This document shows positions 6,213 through 13,005 of a stretch of DNA of 13,123 nucleotides, piece by piece. The translations under genes were made by a program, and so were the position numbers. Source of the DNA: Victivallales bacterium (GTDB lineage: Bacteria; Verrucomicrobiota; Lentisphaeria; Oligosphaerales; Oligosphaeraceae); the NCBI GenBank assembly GCA_900769285.1, contig CAAGGB010000080.1, positions 1-13,123 on the forward strand, in the 5' to 3' direction. The notes beneath the pieces are model-generated. The model searched no databases. It was not told the DNA's origin and worked only from the letters and a program-made list of their open reading frames with translations. Positions within the stretch are counted from its first letter, which is position 1. Every line of letters starts with the position of its first letter.

Positions 6213-7235
6213 TTAGGGTCTAGTCGCGGCCTGGTGCGCGGCGATGAGGCGGTCGACGGAGGTGCGGCTGATGCGGACGGCCATCAGGCCGTCGTGGCCG
6301 GTGGGCAGCAGCTCGGAGGAGCCGGTCTCCAGGGCGTCGCGGAAGTGGGTGTAGAGCGCGGCGAAGTTCTTCTCGGGGGCGAAGGGGAGCGTCTGGAGCC
6401 CTTGGCCGTTGCGGAGCTCGAGGCGCTTGGCGCCTCGGTCGTAGTGGAGGATGCCGTCGGTGCCGATGAGGTCATAGGTGAAGAGGTTGTCGGGGTCCTT
6501 GCAGGTGTGGCAGTAGGAGAAGGAGATTTCGACCATGGAGTGTGCGCCGTTCTCGTGGTCGAGATGGAGGTAGACGTGGTCGGGTGCCTCGTACTCGTCG
6601 ACCCAGGCGGCCGCCTCCGTCCAGCGGACGACCTCGGAGCCGGTCCAGAAGCGCGCCAGGTCGATTTGGTGGACGCCGCAGTCGACGATGGGGCCGCCCT
6701 CCAGCATCCGCCCCTGGCGTCGGGCGTTCTCGGTTCTGCGGCCGTCGGGGGCGGTCTCGTACTTTCCGTGGCAGTTCCAGATGTAGATGAGGCGGAGGGA
6801 GAGGAGCCTGCCGATGGCGCCCTCGCGGACGAGGCGGCGCATTTCGAGCGCGGCGGGTGAGAAGCGGTAGTCGAAGCCGGTGAAGAGCATGACGCCGGCC
6901 TCCTGGGCGAGGCGGATGTCCTCGGCGCATTCGTGTTCGACCATGCCGAGGGGCTTCTCGCAGAGGATGTGGAGGCGGTGTCGGCAGGCCTGGCGGATGT
7001 TGTCGGCGTGGGCGGGCGCGGGGGAGGTGATGGTGACGGCGTCGAGCCCGGAGGCGAGGAAGGCGTCGAGGTCGGTGTAGGCGTGTTCGATGCGGTATTT
7101 GTCCTGGATGAGCCGGAGGCGTTCGGGGGAGGGGTCGTAGAGGGCGGCGAGCCGGAGTCCTGGGGTTTTCAGGATGACGGGGATGTGTCCGTAGTCTGCG
7201 ACGGTGCCGCAGCCCATGAGGCCGATGTTCTTCAT
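6213..7235 (-). CDS. Gfo/Idh/MocA family NAD(P)-dependent oxidoreductase
   Basis: A 340-aa cytosolic dehydrogenase-like protein of the family that oxidises or reduces sugars, inositols and related compounds. The N-terminal Rossmann domain begins MKNIGLMGCGTVA (nucleotide-binding GCGTVA at 9-14). CEKPLG (92-97) holds the conserved EKP lysine. The C-terminal domain has GGPIVDCGVHQIDLARF (180-196) with the D185...H189 pair typical of the catalytic site. Length is normal. I chose the ATG at 7235 because homology starts there. A GTG 22 codons earlier (7301) keeps the frame open, but neither start has a clear Shine-Dalgarno sequence, which sets this gene apart from its neighbours. It is the first gene of a probable two-gene operon with the ferredoxin, and divergent from prmC. 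The substrate cannot be deduced. Confidence 0.9.
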   Translation of the reverse strand: MKNIGLMGCGTVADYGHIPVILKTPGLRLAALYDPSPERLRLIQDKYRIEHAYTDLDAFLASGLDAVTITSPAPAHADNIRQACRHRLHILCEKPLGMVEHECAEDIRLAQEAGVMLFTGFDYRFSPAALEMRRLVREGAIGRLLSLRLIYIWNCHGKYETAPDGRRTENARRQGRMLEGGPIVDCGVHQIDLARFWTGSEVVRWTEAAAWVDEYEAPDHVYLHLDHENGAHSMVEISFSYCHTCKDPDNLFTYDLIGTDGILHYDRGAKRLELRNGQGLQTLPFAPEKNFAALYTHFRDALETGSSELLPTGHDGLMAVRISRTSVDRLIAAHQAATRP

Positions 7236-7302
7236 TGCTGGAGCGGAAGGGATGTGGGGGTGGATGAGGGGGAAGGAGACGGCGTTTTCGCCGTCCCGCA
7301 CA

Positions 7303-7331
7303 TTGAAAAGTGTGGAAAGGCGATTTATTTT
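7303..7331 (+). promoter_or_regulatory. Sigma70-type promoter of the prmC operon
   Basis: TTGAAA (7303-7308, five of six consensus bases) is followed after exactly 17 bp by TATTTT (7326-7331, four of six). The spacer and the AT-rich -10 region stand out in a GC-rich background. Transcription would begin near 7338, giving a leader of about 125 nt before prmC. This is the best promoter seen in the window. Confidence 0.6.
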
Positions 7332-7333
7332 TA

Positions 7334-7366
7334 GACAGAAGCCCGCCCGCGCGGGTTGCGTCTGTC
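7334..7366. promoter_or_regulatory. Inverted repeat at the expected prmC transcript start
   Basis: GACAGA (7334-7339) pairs with TCTGTC (7361-7366). Inside, AGCCCG (7340-7345) pairs with CGGGTT (7352-7357) with one wobble, and three bases bulge on the right arm. It overlaps the predicted transcription start of the rightward promoter and lies upstream of the divergent oxidoreductase gene. It could be an operator or a 5' stabilising hairpin. No T tract follows on either strand, so it is not a terminator. Confidence 0.4.
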
Positions 7367-7462
7367 ATGGTACACAATGTAGCGTCATTTGTCTGGAGTT
7401 CCTGTCGCGGGTGGGAAAAAGGGAACCGGCGGTGTCGCGGTGGGGAGCGAGGAGCGTCCGGG

Positions 7463-8311
7463 ATGAGGGTGCGAGAGGCATTGGCGAAGGTGACGGGGCG
7501 GCTGCTGGAGGTGGGTGTGGCGAATGGTTCGCAGGAGGCGCGGTGGCTGCTGGAGGCGGCGCTGGGTGTGGACGGCGGCGGTCTGGCGTGCCGTCTGGGA
7601 GACGAGGCACCGTCGGCGGCGCTGTCGCGGCTGGCGGAGCTGGTGGGGCGGCGTGTGCAGGGCGAGCCGCTGCAGTATGTGCTGGGGACGGTGGAGTTTC
7701 ACGAGATTGAGCTGGCTGTGGGGCCCGGGGTGCTGATACCGCGTCCGGAGACGGAGGAGCTGGTGGAGGCGGCCCTGGGGCTGGTGGCTGGGGTGCCGTC
7801 GCCTCGGGTGTGCGATGTGTGCACGGGCTCGGGGGCGATTGCGCTGGCGCTGGCGCACGCCTTGCCGTCGGCGAGCGTCTGGGCGACGGACGTGTCGGCG
7901 GCGGCGCTGTCGTGGGCACGGCGGAACGCCGAGCGTCTGGGGCTGGCGCGGGTTCGCCTGCTGCTGGGTGATCTGTTTGCGCCGCTGGGCGAGGAGCGCG
8001 GCTTTGACCTGGTGACGGCGAATCCGCCGTATGTGTCACCGGAGGAGTATGCGGAGCTGGAGCCGGTGGTGCGTGACCATGAGCCGCGCCTGGCGCTGGA
8101 GGCGGACGAGGGGGGACTGGCGCTGCTGCGGCGCGTCGTCCTGGAGGCGCGTGGGCGCCTGCGCCCCGGCGGCTGGCTCATCACCGAGATGGGTGACACC
8201 CAGGGCGACGCGCTCAGCGCGATGCTCGCCGAGGCGGGCTATGCCGACGTCGCCGTCCGGCGGGACCTCGCCGGGCACGAGCGCATGGCGCTGGGGCGCT
8301 GGCGGCCCTGA
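7463..8311 (+). CDS. prmC: Peptide chain release factor N5-glutamine methyltransferase
   Basis: A 282-aa SAM-dependent methyltransferase that methylates the glutamine of the GGQ motif in release factors RF1 and RF2. The N-terminal helical domain (1-80) carries the family signature PLQYVLG (69-75). The catalytic domain has IPRPETEELV (92-101), the SAM-binding DVCTGSGAIALALA (118-131) and the substrate-binding NPPY (187-190). The ending DLAGHERMALGR matches the family C-terminus. Length is normal (E. coli has 277 aa). The ATG at 7463 has AGGAG 8 nt upstream; the frame is open from 7310 but homology starts here. It is first in a likely prmC-acyltransferase-murF operon; prfA, a common neighbour, is not beside it. 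Codon choice shifts from G-ending to C-ending near 8140. Confidence 0.95.
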   Translation: MRVREALAKVTGRLLEVGVANGSQEARWLLEAALGVDGGGLACRLGDEAPSAALSRLAELVGRRVQGEPLQYVLGTVEFHEIELAVGPGVLIPRPETEELVEAALGLVAGVPSPRVCDVCTGSGAIALALAHALPSASVWATDVSAAALSWARRNAERLGLARVRLLLGDLFAPLGEERGFDLVTANPPYVSPEEYAELEPVVRDHEPRLALEADEGGLALLRRVVLEARGRLRPGGWLITEMGDTQGDALSAMLAEAGYADVAVRRDLAGHERMALGRWRP

Positions 8312-8337
8312 CCGCCGCCGTCCGAAACGGAGACCGA

Positions 8338-8356
8338 CACCTATAACACTTATAAA
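8338..8356 (+). repeat. AT-rich 9-bp direct repeat with -10-like boxes
   Basis: CACCTATAA (8338-8346) and CACTTATAA (8347-8355) are adjacent 9-bp repeats in the prmC to acyltransferase gap. Each contains a -10-like box (TATAAC, TATAAA), but no recognisable -35 lies at the right distance. It could be a weak internal promoter or an unstructured AT-rich stretch that favours ribosome access just before the RBS. Confidence 0.3.
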
Positions 8357-8378
8357 CTTAAAGAGGGGAACAAGGACT

Positions 8379-10997
8379 ATGCTTTTCAGGCTGATGTGTG
8401 TGCTGACGCGTCTGGCGCTGCGCCTGCGCTACCGAATCACGGTGAAGGGGCTGGAGGATATCCGGCCGTCGGGCAAGCAGGGCATCCTCTTTCTGCCGAA
8501 CCATCCGGCGCTGATTGACCCGGTCATCGTGATGTCCGTCATCGGTCTGCGGTTCAAGCCGCGTCCGCTGGCGGACGAGAAGCAGGTGCGCGGCACGTTC
8601 CTGCGCTATTTCCGCCGGATGCTGAACGTGCTGGCCATTCCGGACCTGAGAGTGACGGGTGCGGCGGGCGCGACGCGCGTCCAGGAGCAGTTGGCGAACT
8701 GCGTCAAGGCGCTCCAGGACGGCGACAACGTGCTGCTGTATCCGGCGGGGCATCTGTACCGCTCGCGCTACGAGAAGCTGCACGCCAACGGCGGCGTCGA
8801 GCGCATTCTCCATGCGTTGCCGGACGTGCGCGTCGTACTGGTGCGCACGACGGGGCTGTGGGGGTCGTCGTTTGGGCGCTGCAAGGGGTATCAGCCGCAC
8901 TTCAACGAGATGCTGCTGAGCCATCTGCGCCATCTGGCGGGGAACCTGCTGTTCTTCACGCCGCGCCGCAAGGTGACGGTGGAGCTGTTCGAGGCGGGCG
9001 AGGACTTTCCGCGCCATGAGAGCCGCGAGGTGATCAACCGCCATCTGGAGGCGTTCTACAACGCGACCTCCACGCCCAACACCTATGTGCCGTACTACTG
9101 GTGGGAGCGCGGCGGCGCCCGCACCGTCCCCGAGCCGTCAGCCGTGAAGGTCATGGTGGACACCCATGAGGTGCCGGCGGACGTCCGCGCCAAGGTCCTC
9201 GCCAAGCTCGAGGAGATGAGCGGCAAGGGGAACCTCACGGACGACAAGCTGCTCGGCTCCGACCTCAACCTGGACTCCCTGATGGTCTCCGAGCTGCTCG
9301 TCTGGGTGCAGGAGGAGTTCGGCGTGGCGGTGGGCGCGCCGGAGACGGTCCGCACGGTGGGCTGCGTCCTGCTGGCCGCCATCGGGCGCACCAGCGCCTC
9401 CCAGCCGCTCAAGCCCGTGCCCGACAGCTTCCTCCAGACCTTCCCCGAGACGCCCATCGTCGTCCCGCCCGGCGACCGCATCACCGACATCTTCCTGGAC
9501 TTCGCGCAGGCGCGGCCCGACTTCCCCCTGCTGGCCGACCAGATGAAGGGCGTCGTCACGCACCGCAAGATGATTCTGGCCATCATGGTCCTCAGCAAGA
9601 CCTTCCGCAGCCTGCCGGATGAGCGCATCGGCTTCATCATGCCCGCCTGCCTCACCGCCAACATCGTCTACATGGCCATGCTCTTCGCCAACAAGGTCCC
9701 CGTCATGCTCAACTGGACGGTCGGCCTGCGCAACCTGCGGCACTGCATGGAGTCCACCGGCGTCCGCTCCGTCCTCACGTCACGTGCCGTCATCGACGCC
9801 CTGGAGAGCAAGGGTACCGACTTCGGCGAGCTGAAGGACACGTTCCGGTATCTGGAGGACATTGCGGCGGGCGTGCCGCTATGGACGAAGCTGGGCTGCC
9901 TGGTGGCCTCGAAGGTCTCCTGGGGCTCGCTGCGCCGGGCGAAGGTCCAGGAGCTGTGCGCGATTCTGTTCACGAGCGGCTCGGAGAGCCTGCCGAAGGC
10001 GGTTCCCATCACGCACCGCAACATTCTGACCGACCTGCGCACGGCCGTCCGCGACTTCCAGATGAACGGCCGCGATGTGGTCATCGGGATGCTGCCGCCG
10101 TTCCACTCGTTCGGTCTGCTCATCAACTTCCTGCTGCCGAACTGCTCGCAGGTGCGCGTCGTCTACCACACGAACCCGCTGGAGGGCGAGCTGATCGCCA
10201 GGCTGGTCGAGGCCTACCGGGCCACCATGCTCGTCGGCACGCCCACCTTCGTCCACAACATCCTCCGCAACGCGACGCCGAAGCAGGTGGCGACCATCCG
10301 CATCGCCATCACCGGCGCCGAGAAGTGCCCGCAGAGCACCTACGACCTGATACACGAGAAGTGCCCGACGGCGCGCCTCAACGAGGGCTACGGCATCACC
10401 GAGTGCGCGCCCATCGTCTCGCTCAACGTCCCCGGTGCCACGCGCGTCGGCTCGCTGGGCAGGGTGCTGGACTGCATGGAGTGGACCATCCGCGACGAGG
10501 AGCTGCGGCCCGTGCCCGCCGGCGAGACGGGCATGCTCTATGTCCGGGGCGCCAATGTCTTCTCCGGGTACCTCAACTACGATGGCCCGTCGCCCTTCGT
10601 CGAGCTCGACGGCCAGCTCTACTACCGCACCGGCGACCTCGTCGCCGCCGATGCCGACGGCTTCATCTTCTTCAAGGGGCGCAAGAAGCGCTTCGTCAAG
10701 ATTGGCGGCGAGATGGTCTCGCTGCCGGCCATCGAGGAGGTGCTGATGCAGGCGTTCCGCAAGCCGGACGGCGACCTGCCGCTGGCCGTCGAGGCGCTCG
10801 GCACGGAGGAGCAGCCCGCCATCACGCTGTTCACCATCTATCCCGACCTCACCCGCGAGGCCGCGAACGCCGCCCTGCGCGAGGCGAGGCTCTCGCCCAT
10901 CCACAACATCCGCGATGTCGTGCGACTGGAGGCGATACCCGTCCTCGGCACCGGCAAGACCGACTACCGCACGCTCAAGGCCCACGGACAGGCCTGA
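8379..10997 (+). CDS. Aas-like fusion: acyltransferase, acyl carrier protein, acyl-ACP synthetase
   Basis: An 872-aa three-domain lipid enzyme. Residues 1-240 are a PlsC/LPLAT acyltransferase with NHPALID (41-47, the HX4D catalytic motif) and YPAGHLYRS (121-129) where relatives have FPEGTRS. Residues 255-336 form an acyl carrier domain with DLNLDSLMVSELL; S300 is the phosphopantetheine site. Residues 360-870 are an AMP-forming acyl ligase: FTSGSESLPKA (531-541, ATP loop), MLPPFHSFGL (571-580), EGYGITECAP (669-678), YRTGDL (749-754), GRKKRFVKIGGE (767-778) and GTGKTDYR (857-864, with catalytic lysine K860). By analogy with E. coli Aas it re-acylates lysophospholipids using fatty acids loaded on ACP, here carried in line. 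E. coli Aas (719 aa) lacks the ACP domain. The frame is open from 8031, but the ATG at 8379 begins homology, with GAGGGG and AAGGA upstream. murF follows after 20 bp. Confidence 0.9.
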   Translation: MLFRLMCVLTRLALRLRYRITVKGLEDIRPSGKQGILFLPNHPALIDPVIVMSVIGLRFKPRPLADEKQVRGTFLRYFRRMLNVLAIPDLRVTGAAGATRVQEQLANCVKALQDGDNVLLYPAGHLYRSRYEKLHANGGVERILHALPDVRVVLVRTTGLWGSSFGRCKGYQPHFNEMLLSHLRHLAGNLLFFTPRRKVTVELFEAGEDFPRHESREVINRHLEAFYNATSTPNTYVPYYWWERGGARTVPEPSAVKVMVDTHEVPADVRAKVLAKLEEMSGKGNLTDDKLLGSDLNLDSLMVSELLVWVQEEFGVAVGAPETVRTVGCVLLAAIGRTSASQPLKPVPDSFLQTFPETPIVVPPGDRITDIFLDFAQARPDFPLLADQMKGVVTHRKMILAIMVLSKTFRSLPDERIGFIMPACLTANIVYMAMLFANKVPVMLNWTVGLRNLRHCMESTGVRSVLTSRAVIDALESKGTDFGELKDTFRYLEDIAAGVPLWTKLGCLVASKVSWGSLRRAKVQELCAILFTSGSESLPKAVPITHRNILTDLRTAVRDFQMNGRDVVIGMLPPFHSFGLLINFLLPNCSQVRVVYHTNPLEGELIARLVEAYRATMLVGTPTFVHNILRNATPKQVATIRIAITGAEKCPQSTYDLIHEKCPTARLNEGYGITECAPIVSLNVPGATRVGSLGRVLDCMEWTIRDEELRPVPAGETGMLYVRGANVFSGYLNYDGPSPFVELDGQLYYRTGDLVAADADGFIFFKGRKKRFVKIGGEMVSLPAIEEVLMQAFRKPDGDLPLAVEALGTEEQPAITLFTIYPDLTREAANAALREARLSPIHNIRDVVRLEAIPVLGTGKTDYRTLKAHGQA

Positions 10998-11017
10998 CAG
11001 GAGGAGGGAGACGACCG

Positions 11018-12436
11018 ATGGAACAACACCATCACTATGACGACGCGCCCAGGTTCACCTGGGACGAGCTGACGGCCGCAGTCGGCGGCGAATGGCTGCT
11101 GGCGCCCATGGCCGAGATGGCACAGCAGGTGGTCGACGACAGCCGTCGCGTGGCGCCGGGCGACCTGTTCGTGGCTATCGTCGGCGAGCTGGCCGACGGG
11201 CACCGCTTCCTGACGCGCGCCGCCGAGGCGGGCGCCGCCGCCGTCCTGGTCGAGCGTCAGCCCGACGACGATGCGATGCTGCGCCTAGGCGAGCTGGGCT
11301 GTGGCTGCCTGCTGGTGCCGGACAGCCTGTCTGCCTTCATGGCGCTGGCCGAGGCGCACCGTCTGCGCTGGCCGCAGCTACCGGTGGTCGGCGTCACGGG
11401 CAGTTGCGGCAAGACCAGCTCCAAGGAGATGTGCGCCGCGGTGCTGTCGACGTGCGGAGGGGCTGTCCTCCGCACGCAGGGCAACACCAACAACTTCTTC
11501 GGCGTGCCGCGAAATCTGCTGCGGCTGGACGCCGCCTGCGGCGCCGCCGTCATCGAGATGGGCAGCAATCATCCGGGCGAGATACGCCGGCTGGCCTCCA
11601 TGACGCATCCCACGGTGGGGCTGGTCTGCAACATCGGCGCCGCCCATCTGGAGTTCTTCGGCGACCTGGACGGCGTGGCCGAGGAGAAGGGCGACCTGTT
11701 GGAGGCGCTGCCCTCCGACGGCGTCGCCGTCATGCCGGCCGAAGCGCACGGGCTGGACATCCTGCGGCGTCACGCCGGTTCGCGGCGCACGCTCACCTTT
11801 GGCGAGGGGCCGGACTGCGATGTGCGCGTCGTCAGCCAGCGGCTGCTGCCGGATGGCGCCAGCGAGGTGCGGTTCGCCGCGCCCGCGTTTGGCGCTGGCG
11901 AGGTCACGCTGGTCTGGCGCCTGGGGGGGCGTCATCAGGCGCTCAACGCGGCCGGCGCACTGGCTGTCGGGCTGGCGCTGGGCATTCCGCTGGAGCGTGG
12001 GGTGGCTGGCCTGGCCGGACTGGAGCTGCCGGGCGCACGGATGCGTGTCGAGACGCTGGCCGGCGTCCACTGGGTCGATGACGCCTACAACGCCAATCCG
12101 ACCAGCATGGCCGCCGCCCTGGACTGGTTCGCCGCCATCACGGCCTCGGCCCCCGCACGGACGCTGGTGCTCGGCGATATGCGGGAGCTTGGGGCGCAGT
12201 CTGCGGACGCCCATGAGCGGCTGCTGGACAGAATCGCGCGGGAATTTGCCGATGCGCGGGTTCTGGTGGTCGGCGAGGCGATGGAGCGCCCGGCGTTCCG
12301 ACACGGCTTCCGCCATGTCCGGACAGCCGAGGAGGCGTCCGGCGTTTTGGCTGGAATGGCGTTGGCGGCGGGTGAGTGGGTGCTGCTCAAGGGCTCCAAC
12401 AGCATCGGCCTGTCGCGCCTCGTGCCGAGGGCATGA
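11018..12436 (+). CDS. murF: UDP-N-acetylmuramoyl-tripeptide--D-alanyl-D-alanine ligase
   Basis: A 472-aa cytoplasmic Mur ligase that adds D-Ala-D-Ala to the UDP-MurNAc-tripeptide, the last cytoplasmic step of peptidoglycan precursor assembly. The N-terminal domain has DDSRRVAPGDLFVAIVGE (40-57), typical of MurE/MurF substrate binding. The ATP loop is GVTGSCGKTSSKE (125-137), followed by TQGNTNNFFGVP (153-164), IEMGSNHPGEI (179-189) and NIGAAHLEFFG (205-215). The C-terminal domain has DDAYNANPTSM (354-364), LVLGDMRELG (383-392) and LLKGSNSIGLSRLV (456-469); these features favour MurF over MurE. Length is slightly above E. coli MurF (452 aa). The ATG at 11018 follows a near-perfect AGGAGG with good spacing and lies 20 bp after the preceding gene, so it is very likely co-transcribed. 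The long frame open from 9881 is only a shadow of the upstream gene. No dcw cluster neighbours are present. Confidence 0.95.
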   Translation: MEQHHHYDDAPRFTWDELTAAVGGEWLLAPMAEMAQQVVDDSRRVAPGDLFVAIVGELADGHRFLTRAAEAGAAAVLVERQPDDDAMLRLGELGCGCLLVPDSLSAFMALAEAHRLRWPQLPVVGVTGSCGKTSSKEMCAAVLSTCGGAVLRTQGNTNNFFGVPRNLLRLDAACGAAVIEMGSNHPGEIRRLASMTHPTVGLVCNIGAAHLEFFGDLDGVAEEKGDLLEALPSDGVAVMPAEAHGLDILRRHAGSRRTLTFGEGPDCDVRVVSQRLLPDGASEVRFAAPAFGAGEVTLVWRLGGRHQALNAAGALAVGLALGIPLERGVAGLAGLELPGARMRVETLAGVHWVDDAYNANPTSMAAALDWFAAITASAPARTLVLGDMRELGAQSADAHERLLDRIAREFADARVLVVGEAMERPAFRHGFRHVRTAEEASGVLAGMALAAGEWVLLKGSNSIGLSRLVPRA

Positions 12437-12438
12437 GC

Positions 12439-12513
12439 CCTATGGGACCTATGGGACTATGGGGCCTATGGGCCCTATGAGACCTATGAGACCTATGGGC
12501 CCTATGAGACCTA
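12439..12513. repeat. Degenerate 9-bp-period tandem array after murF
   Basis: About eight units of CCTATGRGR/CCTATGGGC follow the murF stop. TATG occurs at 12441, 12450, 12458, 12467, 12476, 12485, 12494 and 12503, so the spacing is 9 bp except for one 8-bp step, and a decayed ninth unit (CTAATA) follows. Read through, it gives collagen-like Gly-Pro-Met peptides in one direction and Gly-Leu-Ile/Pro-Ile in the other, with no RBS. I treat it as a non-coding short tandem repeat. Confidence 0.85.
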
Positions 12514-12516
12514 ATA

Positions 12517-12535
12517 AGCCCGGAGCTATGGGGCT
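12517..12535. other. Small hairpin between the repeat array and the accessory segment
   Basis: AGCCC (12517-12521) pairs with GGGCT (12531-12535) around a 9-nt loop. On the minus strand it is followed by TATTAGG, and on the plus strand by AATCAG. It is too weak to call a terminator for murF or for the minus-strand remnant, but nothing better is visible at either 3' end. Confidence 0.2.
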
Positions 12536-12537
12536 AA

Positions 12538-12672
12538 TCAGAGCAGATGGAGGAGGGCACCGAGGGCGGCGGCGATGGCGAGGAGCCAGATGACATTGAG
12601 CTTCGTGCGGAGGACATGAATAGCGAATAGACAAACTGAAAGCCAATGAAGCACCGGCATTTTGGAATTCAT
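12538..12672 (-). pseudogene. Remnant of a membrane protein C-terminus (44-codon frame)
   Basis: A short minus-strand frame starts at an ATG at 12672 (a second at 12660) and stops at 12538-12540. The last 24 residues, VLRTKLNVIWLLAIAAALGALLHLL without its first residue, form a credible single membrane helix with C-ending codons like the host genes. The first 20 codons are AT-rich and unlike them, and there is no RBS. I read it as the surviving 3' end of a host gene whose upstream part was replaced near 12610-12620 when the AT-richer segment arrived. It could instead be a tiny intact membrane protein, or chance. The hydrophobic tail is what I see; the truncation is inference. Confidence 0.35.
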
Positions 12673-13005
12673 GGAGATAATATTGTTGAGTGTGAGAGAA
12701 TGCTTTCACTCTTGTGTCAGGCTTTGGGCAGTGATGGTATTTCACTGTCTGGTAATGTCCCAGCTCCAGAGATCAAATTTACGGCAGTCGGTGAAACCTA
12801 TCATGTCACTCTGTATCCTGCTTTTGGACGTTGGCAACAAGATCTCCAGATGTACCTTCATAATGTAGGGGGAGTGCTTCGTGAATCCGCAGATGCCATA
12901 TTGACTAGATTCAGTGATGATAACGCGATGTGCGTATTTTCTCAAGCAACAGTAATGAGCTTGCTGAACAGCAGGGGCCTTCTGCCATTTAGCTTGTTGA
13001 GGTAG
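12646..13005 (+). pseudogene. Probable restriction-endonuclease-like protein cut by an insertion sequence
   Basis: A 119-codon frame of markedly lower GC than everything to its left. Residues 1-90 look like real protein: FGIHGDNIVECERML (6-20), YPAFGRWQQDL (57-67) and LRESADAILTRF (78-89). From memory, the HGDNIVECER start and the LREAxDAIIT stretch belong to type II restriction-endonuclease-like proteins, but I cannot confirm this without a search. From about residue 91-99 the frame runs antisense through the 3' end of the transposase gene (stop at 12942-12944) and ends at 13003-13005. Its last 20-odd residues are therefore not native, and a catalytic core expected beyond residue 90 would be missing. 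The ATG at 12646 has only a weak upstream GAAAG. Composition and position point to horizontal transfer followed by insertion. Function uncertain. Confidence 0.5.

Noticed and set aside
7334..7366. Terminator for either divergent operon
   Set aside because: The hairpin lies upstream of both genes and has no T run after it on either strand.
8031..8378. 116-codon N-terminal extension of the lipid enzyme overlapping prmC
   Set aside because: It is an out-of-frame reading of the 3' end of prmC; the acyltransferase domain begins at the ATG at 8379 with an SD upstream.
11799..12593. Collagen-like Gly-Pro-Met protein overlapping the end of murF
   Set aside because: The repeat peptide is only the 9-bp array read in frame, attached to an out-of-frame reading of murF; no independent start signal.
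12449..12745. Minus-strand protein with Gly-Leu-Ile/Gly-Pro-Ile repeats
   Set aside because: Same 9-bp array read on the other strand, joined to unrelated antisense of the endonuclease-like frame; no RBS or conserved domain.
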